DNA of 38,767 bases, from IMG/VR virus record IMGVR_UViG_3300043425_000152, positions 1 through 38,767 of that record; one strand, 5' to 3'. A program made the translations under genes and the position numbers. Position 1 is the stretch's first letter; the number at the start of each line of letters is the position of its first letter. Of the stretch, positions 8,164 to 16,174 are shown in pieces. This stretch comes from a virus. The notes under the pieces were generated by a model. The model searched no databases, was not told where the DNA came from, and saw only the letters and a program-made list of their open reading frames with translations.

Positions 8164-8324
8164 TACATTCTCCTACCTAGGTTACGATTACTTCTAGTTG
8201 TGGTCTGCGTAAAATTTCGCGGACTTTGCACCCTGTACTGAAGGCTTGCTGGCGCATCAGCACGGTTTAAATCTGTTTGTGTCATCAAGGGCTGGTCGGC
8301 TCTTGGTGCAATTTGCTGTTCCAT
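8163..8324 (-). CDS. Small protein after the portal gene, function unknown
   Basis: 53 residues starting MEQQIAPRADQPL. The ATG at 8324 lies one base past the portal stop and has an AAGGGG ribosome site, so it is preferred over 8354. The sequence is polar and basic (RVQSPRNFTQTTTRSNRNLG) and probably disordered. No family is recognised. Confidence 0.55.
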   Translation of the reverse strand: MEQQIAPRADQPLMTQTDLNRADAPASLQYRVQSPRNFTQTTTRSNRNLGRRM

Positions 8325-8325
8325 T

Positions 8326-9942
8326 TTAAACCCCTTCTGGCGGTGCTTCACCACCTGGCATTGGCTCTGGCTGCATTGCCATTCTAGCTTCCTGCGCTTT
8401 GAGCCTGTCTAATAGCAATTGTTTCATTGGAGGCTCTAATAAGTCAATCAATGAAGCTCTGTCGATAGCTTGCGCTTTAAATAGATTAAATGCAAGGTCT
8501 CTTAAATCTTCAGTAAAGATTGGACTATTACTATGAGCATCAACCTTCACAACATAATCGTCTGTAAACTGTGCTGCAATAAATTTATTGCCATCATCAT
8601 CTGTGAAGTGTTTATTATCGTACGCTTGCATTAGCTTCAAGTAAAGCGTTGCCACTTTTTCTAGTGCATCTTCAGTGATTAACGCACGTTTCTTCGCACG
8701 GCTAGAGCCTAAACGCGCCAATTGGCTTGCATGGCCTTGTGAGCGAACACCAGTTTCGCCACGGCCTGACAATACGTTTGAAATGCCTGACACTTCAGCG
8801 AACATAACGTCAATTTCACGAACTGAATCGTATAAATCGTTTGGAATATTTGGCGGCAAGCGGTCAACCTTGGCATTTGGCATATCTGAAGCCAATAAAC
8901 CACCAGCGCGGTTCAATGCAAAGTTTTTCTCGTCCAAAATGCCAGTAAAGCCAGAGATAGCTGTTGGCGGATTAACTTGACGCTCAAGCAACTCTAAAAT
9001 CTCTTCGATGCGCTTATTACGCATTTGTTGTAAAAATACTAGGCGTTGAACTTCTGATTGCCCCCAATAGTAATCGTATTGTGGGTCAGGACAAATTTGA
9101 ACAAATGGCAACTCACCTTTAAGGAAAACGCTTTCACCTGGGCGGTCATAAATTAAAACTTGTGGTTCAGCAATGGTGACTACTTGGTAGTCCATTGTGT
9201 CATCATTCCACACCCACAATTCCTGCATCATAATCGTGTCTTCAGCTACGCGAGCCTTATAGCGATTGATACCCCCTAAATCTAAATTGACGTTACCGTA
9301 CATTGTCGGGTCAATTTGAGAAGTCATAATGCGGTCAAGTCCTTCAGGAATTGCCGACTGTTCAGGATGTTGGTTTGCAGATACGCGTTTGATGATTGAA
9401 TCGCGTTTTGGATGTGAGTACAAGCGAGCATAAAGCTCCGACCTTGTGATGTAGTAAGTTTGCATGATAGCTTCTTGGCGGTCTGTGTACTGCGCGTCTT
9501 CGCGCAATACGCCCATTGAAGCTGGCTCAACCATGTAAGGATGGATGCCGTCATTTACTACAAGCTTAATAAATGTTGAGTTATAAGCTAACGCCCAGTT
9601 AAGTGCTGTAGAAAACACTTGGTCAGCATTAGAGTTTTGCCACTCATCATGCAATGCTTTAACTAAAACTGGAATACGTTTTTGTTCCATTGGCGCAACA
9701 GAAGCACCAATCTCAATTGAGAAGCGAGTAGTTTCTGCGCTATACAGAAAGCTACTTAGCTGGTCAATGTGCGGATAAATTTTGTTGAAAATTGCAGGTG
9801 GGTCTGAAGCATCGTTACCAAACAAATACCAGGAGCGCAAAGAAGCATAGTCAGCTCGGCGCTCTTCATGCGAGACAGAACATTTGTACATTAAGTCTAA
9901 ATAGAAGGCTTCGCGCTCATCTGGATTGGTAGGTATTCTCAT
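8326..9942 (-). CDS. Portal protein
   Basis: 538 residues, a usual podoviral portal size. The N-terminus has SHEERRADYASLRSWYLFGN, a helical region that enters the wing, then PPAIFNKIYPHIDQLSSFLY. A long helical stem/crown part follows (QRLVFLQQMRNKRIEEILEL), then ETGVRSQGHASQLARLGSSR, which resembles the tunnel-loop region. The C-terminus is acidic and Pro/Met-rich. The portal is the ring through which terminase pumps DNA. It overlaps the upstream gene by ATGA and lies between terminase and capsid genes. Confidence 0.85.
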   Translation of the reverse strand: MRIPTNPDEREAFYLDLMYKCSVSHEERRADYASLRSWYLFGNDASDPPAIFNKIYPHIDQLSSFLYSAETTRFSIEIGASVAPMEQKRIPVLVKALHDEWQNSNADQVFSTALNWALAYNSTFIKLVVNDGIHPYMVEPASMGVLREDAQYTDRQEAIMQTYYITRSELYARLYSHPKRDSIIKRVSANQHPEQSAIPEGLDRIMTSQIDPTMYGNVNLDLGGINRYKARVAEDTIMMQELWVWNDDTMDYQVVTIAEPQVLIYDRPGESVFLKGELPFVQICPDPQYDYYWGQSEVQRLVFLQQMRNKRIEEILELLERQVNPPTAISGFTGILDEKNFALNRAGGLLASDMPNAKVDRLPPNIPNDLYDSVREIDVMFAEVSGISNVLSGRGETGVRSQGHASQLARLGSSRAKKRALITEDALEKVATLYLKLMQAYDNKHFTDDDGNKFIAAQFTDDYVVKVDAHSNSPIFTEDLRDLAFNLFKAQAIDRASLIDLLEPPMKQLLLDRLKAQEARMAMQPEPMPGGEAPPEGV

Positions 9943-10460
9943 TCTGATTTAACCTGTAAATTATCATGGTCTGCAATATAGCTGGCGGCTTTTGGCCCTG
10001 TCAAATTACCAGCTTCCTTCGGATTGATGCCTACAGCTTCACCGTGGATGGATTTTACAGCATTACCAGCCAAAATGCTTTGCATACTTAATCCGTTCAT
10101 ACCACCACCCCAGATAGCAGCATCGCCAGGACGCGCTTCGCGTTGTGGCTGATTTTGATTTGCAAAGAAGTCTGCTTTTTCTTTTTCAGCAGCCAATTCT
10201 TTAGCACTCATGCTATTGTTGCGGCTCAAATAACCTTCTTGATGTTCGCCTTCGCGTGTTGACTTCAAGTTAGTCATGCCAAAATCTTGTGCTAAGCCCT
10301 TCAAAGTGCTGTCCGTTTTCTTAGTACGTTCAGATTTTAATGAAGGTGCTTTCAAAAATACCTTAAAAACTTCAGCTTTGCAATCTTTCATCGGACACGC
10401 AGCACTTAGGCTCTCAAAATATCCGTGTTTTTCGCATTTGTAGTCATGTAAAACAGCCAT
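9939..10460 (-). CDS. Zinc-ribbon protein between terminase and portal genes
   Basis: 173 residues. Cys9, His12, Cys22 and Cys27 (YKCEKHGYFE, ACPMKDCKAE) form a likely zinc knuckle similar to FmdB-type ribbons. The rest is helical and polar, with a Met/Gly-rich centre (AAIWGGGMNGLSMQS). Proteins with this layout occur near podoviral terminase genes; their role is unknown. The stop overlaps the portal start by four bases. Confidence 0.6.
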   Translation of the reverse strand: MAVLHDYKCEKHGYFESLSAACPMKDCKAEVFKVFLKAPSLKSERTKKTDSTLKGLAQDFGMTNLKSTREGEHQEGYLSRNNSMSAKELAAEKEKADFFANQNQPQREARPGDAAIWGGGMNGLSMQSILAGNAVKSIHGEAVGINPKEAGNLTGPKAASYIADHDNLQVKSE

Positions 10461-10461
10461 G

Positions 10462-10854
10462 TTATCCCCTCAGTTGCTCATCTATATCTAATTCAGAATA
10501 ATCGTAGCGATTTTTAAGCCCAATCTTGAGTTTTACTTCGCCGTTGACAAACTGAACACCTAATCCGCGTGATAAACGCGGTTTTGCTTCTTTCCTGTAC
10601 TCTACAAAACGAGATTTGTCTCGATTTTGCATGACAGCTATTTCTCCATTGCGCCAAGCATTATAACCCTTAGAAACTCGGATTTGAATGTACTCGGTCA
10701 TTGGATAAACTTCTTTCAAAAAGACGTTTTCTAATGAATCCTCATGCAATCCACATACGTCAGCAAACAATTTCACGCTAATTCCACGATTTGGGTCTAG
10801 CAAAAAGCGCTTAATTTGCCGAAAAAGCTCCTTTTTTGTCATTGTTTTGGTCAT
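10462..10854 (-). CDS. Helix-turn-helix-type protein, candidate small terminase
   Basis: 130 residues, basic at the N-terminus (MTKKELFRQIKRFLLD). Residues about 24-50 (GISVKLFADVCGLHEDSLEN) look like a helix-turn-helix, followed by an RVSKGYNAWRNGEI helix. It lies directly after the large terminase gene in transcription order and before portal, where a small terminase (DNA recognition) could sit. It could instead be another DNA-binding virion factor. Confidence 0.5.
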   Translation of the reverse strand: MTKTMTKKELFRQIKRFLLDPNRGISVKLFADVCGLHEDSLENVFLKEVYPMTEYIQIRVSKGYNAWRNGEIAVMQNRDKSRFVEYRKEAKPRLSRGLGVQFVNGEVKLKIGLKNRYDYSELDIDEQLRG

Positions 10855-12615
10855 TTATACCCCGTAAACACCAATTCTCTTCAAATAGTCAGAAACATTG
10901 CGTCCGACTGCAATTTCCTCTGGAGTTGACGTTTCTTGCACTCTTGAGACGTTTTTTGTGATTTTTTGGGCTATTAGACGCGGTTGTACCTGTTCTGCGT
11001 ACGCTGCGGCAGCTAAAGCAGTCGCAATTACGCGGTCATCCTTGTTTCTGCCGCTTGCCATGATGGATGAACCGTCTCGAACGATGGTTTTCATCTCTTC
11101 AATCAGGTCTGTAGAGTAAACATCTAACATTCCACGCTCAAAATAGTCCTTCATGTACGATAACATCCGCTCTTTGGTCGCTGCTGTGGTCAGCCAGCCA
11201 ATAGAATTGGACATTCCGCCCAGTGTGTCGTTACGTCTCCAGATATAATTGCTCATTGAGCCGTACACATTCATCAAATCACGACCCATTGCACCGCCCA
11301 TGTTGGCAGCCAAGCGTCTTAAATTGCGTAATTCATTGATAACAGCCTGTCCTGGGCCATTAACCTCAAGGTTAAGTGTGCTGTTTTTGTATGCGCCAGC
11401 AAGGTGAGCAATCACCCAAGCAAATTGATATGTATTTAATTCGCTGGTGGCGAACTCAGCGACCTGTTCCATGCCGTCTGCATAGCATCTAAACACCTGA
11501 ATACAGAAACGGTCAGCCCAATCAGAGCTTCCGTACGCTGGGTCAGCGCCAATCACATAGTAAGCAGTATCAATTGGCTCTTCCCACACCTTCAATGTTG
11601 ACAGTCTCTCGGTACTTTTGAGCACATCTGTGTCTTGGAAGTTAGCGCCCATGCTATAACGGTAGGCATCAAAGTTGATATGCTTCGCAACCTTCATTGC
11701 ATCCGTACAACGGGCGTTAGAAAAGAAGCTAGTGCCAGTCATAATGAAGGCGTAGTCTTCAGTCGGCGGAAATTCTTGGTACATCAAGGCATCGTCTTTA
11801 ATACCTTCAATCATTTTCCAGCGCCACCAAGCCATTTGACGAGAGTTAATATCTACGTCATAGAGTTTCTTAATGTCGCGCACCCACTCTTTCTCTTCGG
11901 GCGTTAGTTTGCCATCCCAGTAAACCTTATGGATGTCTGAGCCCTCTTCTACAGAGTAAAACTCATTGCGCCACCAGCCGCAGAAAATCGCTTTCTGTGT
12001 ACGGGCTTTCTTAGCTGTGACGTACATATCGTGAAACATATTGAAGCCACGGGCTGTAGATTCAAAAACGTACATACGGTTAGGGTTAGTCTCAGCAAGA
12101 GACGCAAGCAATGACGCTAGGCCCTCTTCATCGCCCCATGATGACGTTTCTGTACCGTGTAGGAAGGTAATACCTTTGCCTCGGCCTAAAGAGCCTTTAG
12201 CACGCAAGCCAGCGACTTGATAGAATAGACGGCTTCGGTTACGCAAAGCTAGTTGGTTTCTATTATGAGCGAGAATAGGGATGCGGTATTCTTTTGGCAA
12301 GCCCTCCATGTACATAGCGAGCGTAGAGCGGAACATATCTCTATTCTCCTCTGTGTCTGTAGTGAGCGTGCCATTAAGACCAGGGTTTTTAAAATGCCAA
12401 TACAAGTCCAGCGCCAAGCTGATAGTAGTAATACCGAGCTGCCGTCCTTTTAAAATAACAAAGAAGTGCTTGCCTTCTTCAAGGCCGCTTGCAATCTCGT
12501 TCATCACATAAGTTTGAGTGCCGAGCAAGTTGTCCATTTTCTTTAGACCTTGCTCTTTTGTCTCAATCTTCAGCTGTGAGCAGAAGTTGTAAAACTCATT
12601 TAAGTTAAATTTCAT
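10855..12615 (-). CDS. terL: Terminase large subunit (DNA packaging motor)
   Basis: 586 residues with ATPase and nuclease domains. The Walker A region is VILKGRQLGITTIS (residues 53-66), the RQxGxTT form common in TerL. The Walker B region is around ITFLHGTETSSWGDEE (149-164), and the coupling motif is FESTARG (184-190). The RNase-H-like nuclease has VIGADPAYGSSDWADRF (Asp358), LEVNGPG (Glu417) and a late acidic pair in GRNKDDRVIATALAAAAYAE. The enzyme cuts concatemers and pumps DNA into the prohead. The packaging strategy (headful or defined ends) cannot be fixed from sequence alone, though overlapping contig ends inside a gene favour circular permutation. Confidence 0.93.
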   Translation of the reverse strand: MKFNLNEFYNFCSQLKIETKEQGLKKMDNLLGTQTYVMNEIASGLEEGKHFFVILKGRQLGITTISLALDLYWHFKNPGLNGTLTTDTEENRDMFRSTLAMYMEGLPKEYRIPILAHNRNQLALRNRSRLFYQVAGLRAKGSLGRGKGITFLHGTETSSWGDEEGLASLLASLAETNPNRMYVFESTARGFNMFHDMYVTAKKARTQKAIFCGWWRNEFYSVEEGSDIHKVYWDGKLTPEEKEWVRDIKKLYDVDINSRQMAWWRWKMIEGIKDDALMYQEFPPTEDYAFIMTGTSFFSNARCTDAMKVAKHINFDAYRYSMGANFQDTDVLKSTERLSTLKVWEEPIDTAYYVIGADPAYGSSDWADRFCIQVFRCYADGMEQVAEFATSELNTYQFAWVIAHLAGAYKNSTLNLEVNGPGQAVINELRNLRRLAANMGGAMGRDLMNVYGSMSNYIWRRNDTLGGMSNSIGWLTTAATKERMLSYMKDYFERGMLDVYSTDLIEEMKTIVRDGSSIMASGRNKDDRVIATALAAAAYAEQVQPRLIAQKITKNVSRVQETSTPEEIAVGRNVSDYLKRIGVYGV

Positions 12616-13103
12616 TTTATCCCTGATAAATACTGTTCGACTGCATCTTTAAGCTGTTTTGCGTACTTCATTTGTTCGCTGGTGGCGTTTAAAGCCGAGC
12701 TGTCACCAGTTGCAATACGAGCTAATATAGTGGCTCTAATGTCTTCAGGGCCGCCGTATGAGCGTCCTTTATTCATAGTAGAGAAGTGGTATTGCTGTTC
12801 TGGCGTTATTTCGTATTCTGGCACTTTGGTTCTGTGCATAATTACGCGTGCAAGCTCATTACGCATGACTTGTTGCTTCTCAGCATCAGATAGCTTTGAA
12901 TGTGGATTGAGCGCAACCATGTAATCTTCTTGTGTCATCATGCCACCAACATGAGGGTTCTCTTTAAAGAAGTCAATCTCACCCCCCATTGGCTCACGCA
13001 ACAACTTCTCATCTGGTTTAATTGCGCCAATAAAAATATTTGTTTCAGGAACGCGCTCTTTTTTAACAAGCGCCATCACTTCGTCATTAGATATGTTGTC
13101 CAT
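12612..13103 (-). CDS. Unknown protein, possible paralogue of its neighbour
   Basis: 163 residues, soluble and charged. It begins MDNISNDEVMALVKKERVPE and ends LKDAVEQYLSGIK. The gene before it begins MSVAEDVTNDEVMGQMLFER and ends LLNKVRQYLGIK, so the two share N-terminal NDEVM and C-terminal QYL...GIK. Its stop overlaps the terminase start by ATGA, and its start overlaps the neighbour by one base. Possible packaging accessory; no family recognised. Confidence 0.6.
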   Translation of the reverse strand: MDNISNDEVMALVKKERVPETNIFIGAIKPDEKLLREPMGGEIDFFKENPHVGGMMTQEDYMVALNPHSKLSDAEKQQVMRNELARVIMHRTKVPEYEITPEQQYHFSTMNKGRSYGGPEDIRATILARIATGDSSALNATSEQMKYAKQLKDAVEQYLSGIK

Positions 13104-13663
13104 TATTTAATTCCTAGGTATTGACGCACTTTGTTGAGCAAATCAATCTGTTCTTTTGTGTAAGCCTTCTGATTAAACTCAGCTGGCCATTGGTCAAACG
13201 TATATCCACGGAAGTAGCCAGGATAACCACTAGCCTTTAGCCATTCCTCGTAAGGACGCGTCTCTTTGTACTCTGGGTCTTTCTGATAGAAAGCATATTG
13301 CTCTTGCAAGCGCTGGTTTTGTTCTGGATTTAAAGACGCAATAAAAGCATCGTAATCAGTCTTTAGTCTTGGGTCATTCTCAACCCCGTAGTGCGACACA
13401 TAATCAGCAAGGATGTCTGTAGTGCGTGTTTTAGGATTAAACACTTGTATGCCTACCTTACCCATCGGCAGCTCTTTTGGACGCGGAAAATCCTCACTGC
13501 CAGGCTCATCAGGCGCATAAAACTCTAAATATCCACGACCTTCGTTCGGCGTATAAGTAAATCCTACATCTTTGTCTGCAAGATAAGGATATTCAGTCTT
13601 AGCTCTCTCAAAAAGCATTTGACCCATCACTTCATCATTCGTTACATCTTCAGCCACGCTCAT
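13103..13663 (-). CDS. Conserved podoviral-type protein, function unknown
   Basis: 186 residues. The central part (GRGYLEFYAPDEPGSEDFPR, VGIQVFNPKTRTTDILADYV) has the look of a well-conserved globular domain. The end is SGYPGYFRGYTFDQWPAEFN then YTKEQIDLLNKVRQYLGIK. I have an impression of similar proteins upstream of terminase in podoviruses but know no function. See the neighbour at 12612-13103 for shared end motifs. Confidence 0.6.
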   Translation of the reverse strand: MSVAEDVTNDEVMGQMLFERAKTEYPYLADKDVGFTYTPNEGRGYLEFYAPDEPGSEDFPRPKELPMGKVGIQVFNPKTRTTDILADYVSHYGVENDPRLKTDYDAFIASLNPEQNQRLQEQYAFYQKDPEYKETRPYEEWLKASGYPGYFRGYTFDQWPAEFNQKAYTKEQIDLLNKVRQYLGIK

Positions 13664-13830
13664 TTCCTTTTCTTAAACTTAGCTTCTACAAGGCGCTTCA
13701 CCTCGTCAGCAAATATATCCCCTTGTTTGTCTCTAAACCAAGCAAGATGCATCACTCTGCACTCTCTGGTCATACATCTTAGGATAGATTCTACAGCTTC
13801 ATCTATTGTTGCTGGCCTAAATCCGACCAT
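13660..13830 (-). CDS. Small protein, function unknown
   Basis: 56 residues, starting MVGFRPATIDEAVESILRCM and ending LVEAKFKKRK. It is helical and basic, and its Cys19 and Cys24 could bind metal or form a pair. The stop overlaps the next start by ATGA and the start overlaps the upstream stop by 14 bases. The ribosome site is weak, so translation may depend on coupling. Confidence 0.5.
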   Translation of the reverse strand: MVGFRPATIDEAVESILRCMTRECRVMHLAWFRDKQGDIFADEVKRLVEAKFKKRK

Positions 13831-14026
13831 TCTTTTCACGCAATGTTATCTCAAACTCTTTTAAGGCTTCTACAAGGCTCTTTCCGTGGTACTTGAATAA
13901 GAACACCATCATCTCGTCATCAGATAGGCTAATCCACTCCTTATTGCGTCTAGGATAGGCTATCTCTACAGGCTCTCCGTTATCCCATTTAGGGAACATG
14001 ACAGGCATACTCTCTTCAGTTATCAC
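13817..14026 (-). CDS. Small protein, function unknown
   Basis: Up to 69 residues. A GTG at 14026 gives MITEESMPVMFPKWDNGEPV and overlaps the upstream stop by GTGA. An ATG at 14008 (MPVMFPKWDNG) has GAAGAGAG close before it and may be the true start. Acidic helical C-terminal part (LSDDEMMVFLFKYHGKSLVE). No family recognised. Confidence 0.5.
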   Translation of the reverse strand: MITEESMPVMFPKWDNGEPVEIAYPRRNKEWISLSDDEMMVFLFKYHGKSLVEALKEFEITLREKNGRI

Positions 14027-14217
14027 TCTTCGTCACCATTCACAATGTATTGCTCTTGAATCTCACTGGCATCATCCATGCCTTCTTCCCAGCCTTTAGC
14101 GTAGCCAGCATCAAACACGACCTTAATCGCATCCTCAAAGTTACCATGAGCAAACGCCATCTTCAGGCTATCCTTGTGCTCATCCATAAACGCTTTAAAT
14201 TGTGTTTCTTTGGTCAT
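14023..14217 (-). CDS. Small acidic helical protein, function unknown
   Basis: 64 residues with net negative charge. The centre (DAIKVVFDAGYAKGWEEGMD) has the pattern of small phage proteins of unknown role made of two short helices. It overlaps both neighbours by four bases. It is the second gene of the leftward arm. Confidence 0.55.
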   Translation of the reverse strand: MTKETQFKAFMDEHKDSLKMAFAHGNFEDAIKVVFDAGYAKGWEEGMDDASEIQEQYIVNGDEE

Positions 14218-14426
14218 TTTGCTCTCCAGACACGAACCCCATTGCCTTCTTTGCGCGCAATAAACTTCTTCTCTCCAAGCTTATTACGCTTGTAATTGCT
14301 ATTAAAGATACTTTGCACACTTACACCTTCTACATAGAAGCTATCCTCTACTTCCATCTCATCATAAGGATATGTATTTCTTTCTCTTAATTCTGGTAAT
14401 GGTACTTTCTTTGTAATCTCTATCAT
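14214..14426 (-). CDS. Small basic protein, first gene of the leftward arm
   Basis: 70 residues: MIEITKKVPLPELRERNTYP, then DEMEVEDSFYVEGVSVQSIF, and an end KKFIARKEGNGVRVWRAK. This pattern (VPLP, YP..M.V.DSF, K.F..R....GVRVWR) is frequent among short phage proteins of the DUF7303 type, as I recall it; the role is unknown. A strong AGGAGA ribosome site precedes the ATG. Being first after the divergent region, it probably marks the start of the leftward transcript. Confidence 0.6.
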   Translation of the reverse strand: MIEITKKVPLPELRERNTYPYDEMEVEDSFYVEGVSVQSIFNSNYKRNKLGEKKFIARKEGNGVRVWRAK

Positions 14427-14654
14427 GTCTTTCTCCTAATACGGTACTAACACATTAATACAAATAAATAGGAAATACAAGAAAAACGTATTTTTTTTTG
14501 GGGGGAAGAGAGTTGGGGCTCACGCACAAACGCAAGCGAAACCCATTCGAGTTGGGCATATAAATATAAAAACAAAATCACAGAATATGACCATATTTAT
14601 AAACCCATATTTATAAAATAATAATAATTAATATATATACACATATAAAAAATG

Positions 14655-14667
14655 GAGGGTTACCCTC
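14655..14667. promoter_or_regulatory. GAGGGTTACCCTC palindrome
   Basis: A perfect 6-base inverted repeat about one central base, the same geometry as the palindromes at 8074 and 18755 but a different sequence. On the minus strand it is followed by CATTTTTT, so it could also act as a short terminator for leftward transcripts that start inside the divergent region. Confidence 0.4.
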
Positions 14668-14930
14668 GAAGCTACGCGGAAAGGTTTTTAATTAAAAGTA
14701 AACGCGCGCAGTGTATATATCTTTCAGATGTATCGCTTTAAATATCGCCCTTATATATTTATTACATATTCACTACATATATTTATTAATAATTTATACC
14801 TTATATATATATATGTATTAATACACATATATTTATTAATATAAATATGTATTAATTCATATACTTATTAATATATATTTATTAATACATAAAAAAAATA
14901 TAAAACATATAAAAAAATATAAAAAATATG

Positions 14931-14960
14931 TTTACACAATTAATATTATAAGATTATAAT
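14931..14960 (+). promoter_or_regulatory. Rightward early promoter
   Basis: TTTACA (14931-14936) and a perfect TATAAT (14955-14960) are 18 bases apart, 35 bases before the ATG of the ArdC-like gene. The -10 box lies in the palindrome AGATTATAATCT (14951-14962). This sigma-70-type promoter should be read by host RNA polymerase at once after infection. Confidence 0.7.
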
Positions 14961-14994
14961 CTACTCACCTTACAACCTAACGAGGGGCTTTATT

Positions 14995-15852
14995 ATGACA
15001 ATCAATGTTTATCAACAAGTAACTGACAAAATTATCGAACAATTGGAAAAAGGCGCTTTACCGTGGCTTAAACCTTGGCAAGCGGATTCAAGCGCTGATA
15101 AAAACTTTATCACGCAAAAACCATATTCAGGTATCAACACTTTAATCTTAGGAATGGCGGGCTTTAGCAATCCTGCATGGGCTAGTTATAAGCAATGGCA
15201 AGAAAAGGGCTTTAATGTAAAGAAAGGCGAGAAAGCTACGCAAATTGTTTTCTTTAAACCTATGAGTAAAACAAAAACCAATGAAAGCGGCGAAAGTGAA
15301 ACGTCAAGCTTTGCTATCTTAAAAACCTATTCCGTATTCAATGCCGAGCAAACTGACGCGGAATTGCTACCGCTTGAAACTGAAAACACTACGCCATTTA
15401 ATCCAATTCCAGCAATTGAACAGAAAATAGCTGAAACGGGCGCTATTCTCAAACACGGCGGCGATAGCGCGTTTTATATGCCGTCAAAAGATTATATTCA
15501 AATGCCAAATGCAAGCGCTTTTAATTCTAAAGAGCATTATTACGCTACTGTATTCCATGAATTAAGCCATTGGACTGGCGCTAAGCACAGACTAGATAGA
15601 CAGCTTGACAAGGGTAGATTCGGCAATCCAGCTTATGCTTTCGAAGAGCTTGTGGCTGAAATTAGCGCCGCCTTCTTATGTGCTGATTTTAAGATAGAGG
15701 GTGATTTGCGCCATGCGGGCTATATTCAATCATGGTTAAAAGCTTGCCGTGACGATAATAAAGCAATATTTAAAGCGGCGGCATTAGCACAAAAAGCCGC
15801 TGATTATATTAAAGCGCAAAATGTAACAGTAGAAGTACAAGCGGCGGCATAG
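14995..15852 (+). CDS. ArdC-like antirestriction / ssDNA-binding metalloprotease-fold protein
   Basis: 285 residues, the usual length for ArdC. Residues 1-120 match the N-terminal ssDNA-binding domain of ArdC-type proteins: VYQQVTDKIIEQLEKGALPW, PYSGINTLIL, WASYKQWQEKGFNVKKGEKA and TYSVFNAEQT. Residues about 145-275 are a zincin-like domain with HELSHWTGAKHR (His188, Glu189, His192) and a downstream FEELVAEISAAFL that can give the third ligand. In plasmids ArdC protects incoming DNA from restriction. As the first rightward gene behind a strong promoter, it fits early protection of entering phage DNA. Whether it cleaves protein is unknown. Confidence 0.88.
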   Translation: MTINVYQQVTDKIIEQLEKGALPWLKPWQADSSADKNFITQKPYSGINTLILGMAGFSNPAWASYKQWQEKGFNVKKGEKATQIVFFKPMSKTKTNESGESETSSFAILKTYSVFNAEQTDAELLPLETENTTPFNPIPAIEQKIAETGAILKHGGDSAFYMPSKDYIQMPNASAFNSKEHYYATVFHELSHWTGAKHRLDRQLDKGRFGNPAYAFEELVAEISAAFLCADFKIEGDLRHAGYIQSWLKACRDDNKAIFKAAALAQKAADYIKAQNVTVEVQAAA

Positions 15853-15860
15853 TATTAATT

Positions 15861-15944
15861 TTAAGCCCTTTTAAGCGATTAATTTAAGAGGGCTTAAGGA
15901 TTGATATTAATCAATCATTATTCTAACGAAATAGGGGCTTTATT
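15861..15944 (+). promoter_or_regulatory. Structured leader, copy 1: two stem-loops plus GGGGCTTTATTATG
   Basis: The first hairpin is TTAAGCCCT (15861-15869) paired with AGGGCTTAA (15889-15897), extended inward by more pairs. The second is GATTGAT-ATTA-ATCAATC (15899-15916). Then TTCTAAC and AGGGGCTTTATT lead to the ATG at 15945. The same order recurs at 16783-16856 with paired changes that keep both stems. Possible roles are RNase III cleavage, mRNA stabilisation or translation control. Confidence 0.65.
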
Positions 15945-16070
15945 ATGACGTATAGCGATTATTTAGCATTACAAAAGAGTAAGAATATCCAGCCTTTGAG
16001 TGAAAGGGCTTTTAATGCAATGCAAAAAGCTGGATTCAATTTTTATATTAAAGATTTTAACAAGGCTTGA
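15945..16070 (+). CDS. 41-residue early protein, function unknown
   Basis: Starts MTYSDYLALQKSKNIQPLSE and ends FNFYIKDFNKA. The ATG stands in the shared GGGGCTTTATTATG leader, which is good evidence that it is translated. It is a polar helical peptide with no recognised family. The next frame starts three bases after its stop. Confidence 0.55.
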   Translation: MTYSDYLALQKSKNIQPLSERAFNAMQKAGFNFYIKDFNKA

Positions 16071-16072
16071 TT

Positions 16073-16162
16073 ATGGCGCGAAAACGTGAAGATGTATTGG
16101 ACGCGCTTGTTTTTTGGTGCGCTATGCTTGGCTGGGTTTTTTATTTTATTTTCCTAATGTAG
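16073..16162 (+). CDS. 29-residue membrane peptide
   Basis: The peptide has a basic start (MARKREDVLDAL) followed by one hydrophobic helix (VFWCAMLGWVFYFIFLM) ending at the stop. This is the form of single-span inner-membrane micropeptides. Its stop lies inside the leader of the clamp gene. No separate ribosome site is clear, so it may be coupled to the preceding gene two bases away. Confidence 0.45.
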   Translation: MARKREDVLDALVFWCAMLGWVFYFIFLM

Positions 16163-16174
16163 AGGGGCTTTATT

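Larger units (their letters stand above)
14427..14994. promoter_or_regulatory. Divergent AT-rich control region between the two arms
   Basis: 568 bases with no convincing gene. The part near 14500-14560 has a T9G6 run and GC-rich pieces. From about 14750 to 14930 it is almost pure A and T, with the palindrome ATTAAT repeated at roughly 14-18 base steps (14817-14887). Such sequence melts easily and may be an origin or A/T-tract promoter region. A rightward promoter is visible at its right end. The leftward promoter is less clear; TTGTAT, 17 bases, TAATGT on the minus strand ahead of 14426 is a weak candidate. Confidence 0.7.

Noticed and set aside
14500-14560. tRNA-like T-loop (TTCGAGT between CCCA and TGGG) and possible attachment site
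   Set aside because: Too little sequence upstream to form acceptor, D and anticodon arms, and no integrase gene is present.
14653-14742. 29-residue rightward frame MEGYPRSYAERF...
   Set aside because: No ribosome site, overlies a palindrome and lies before the early promoter.
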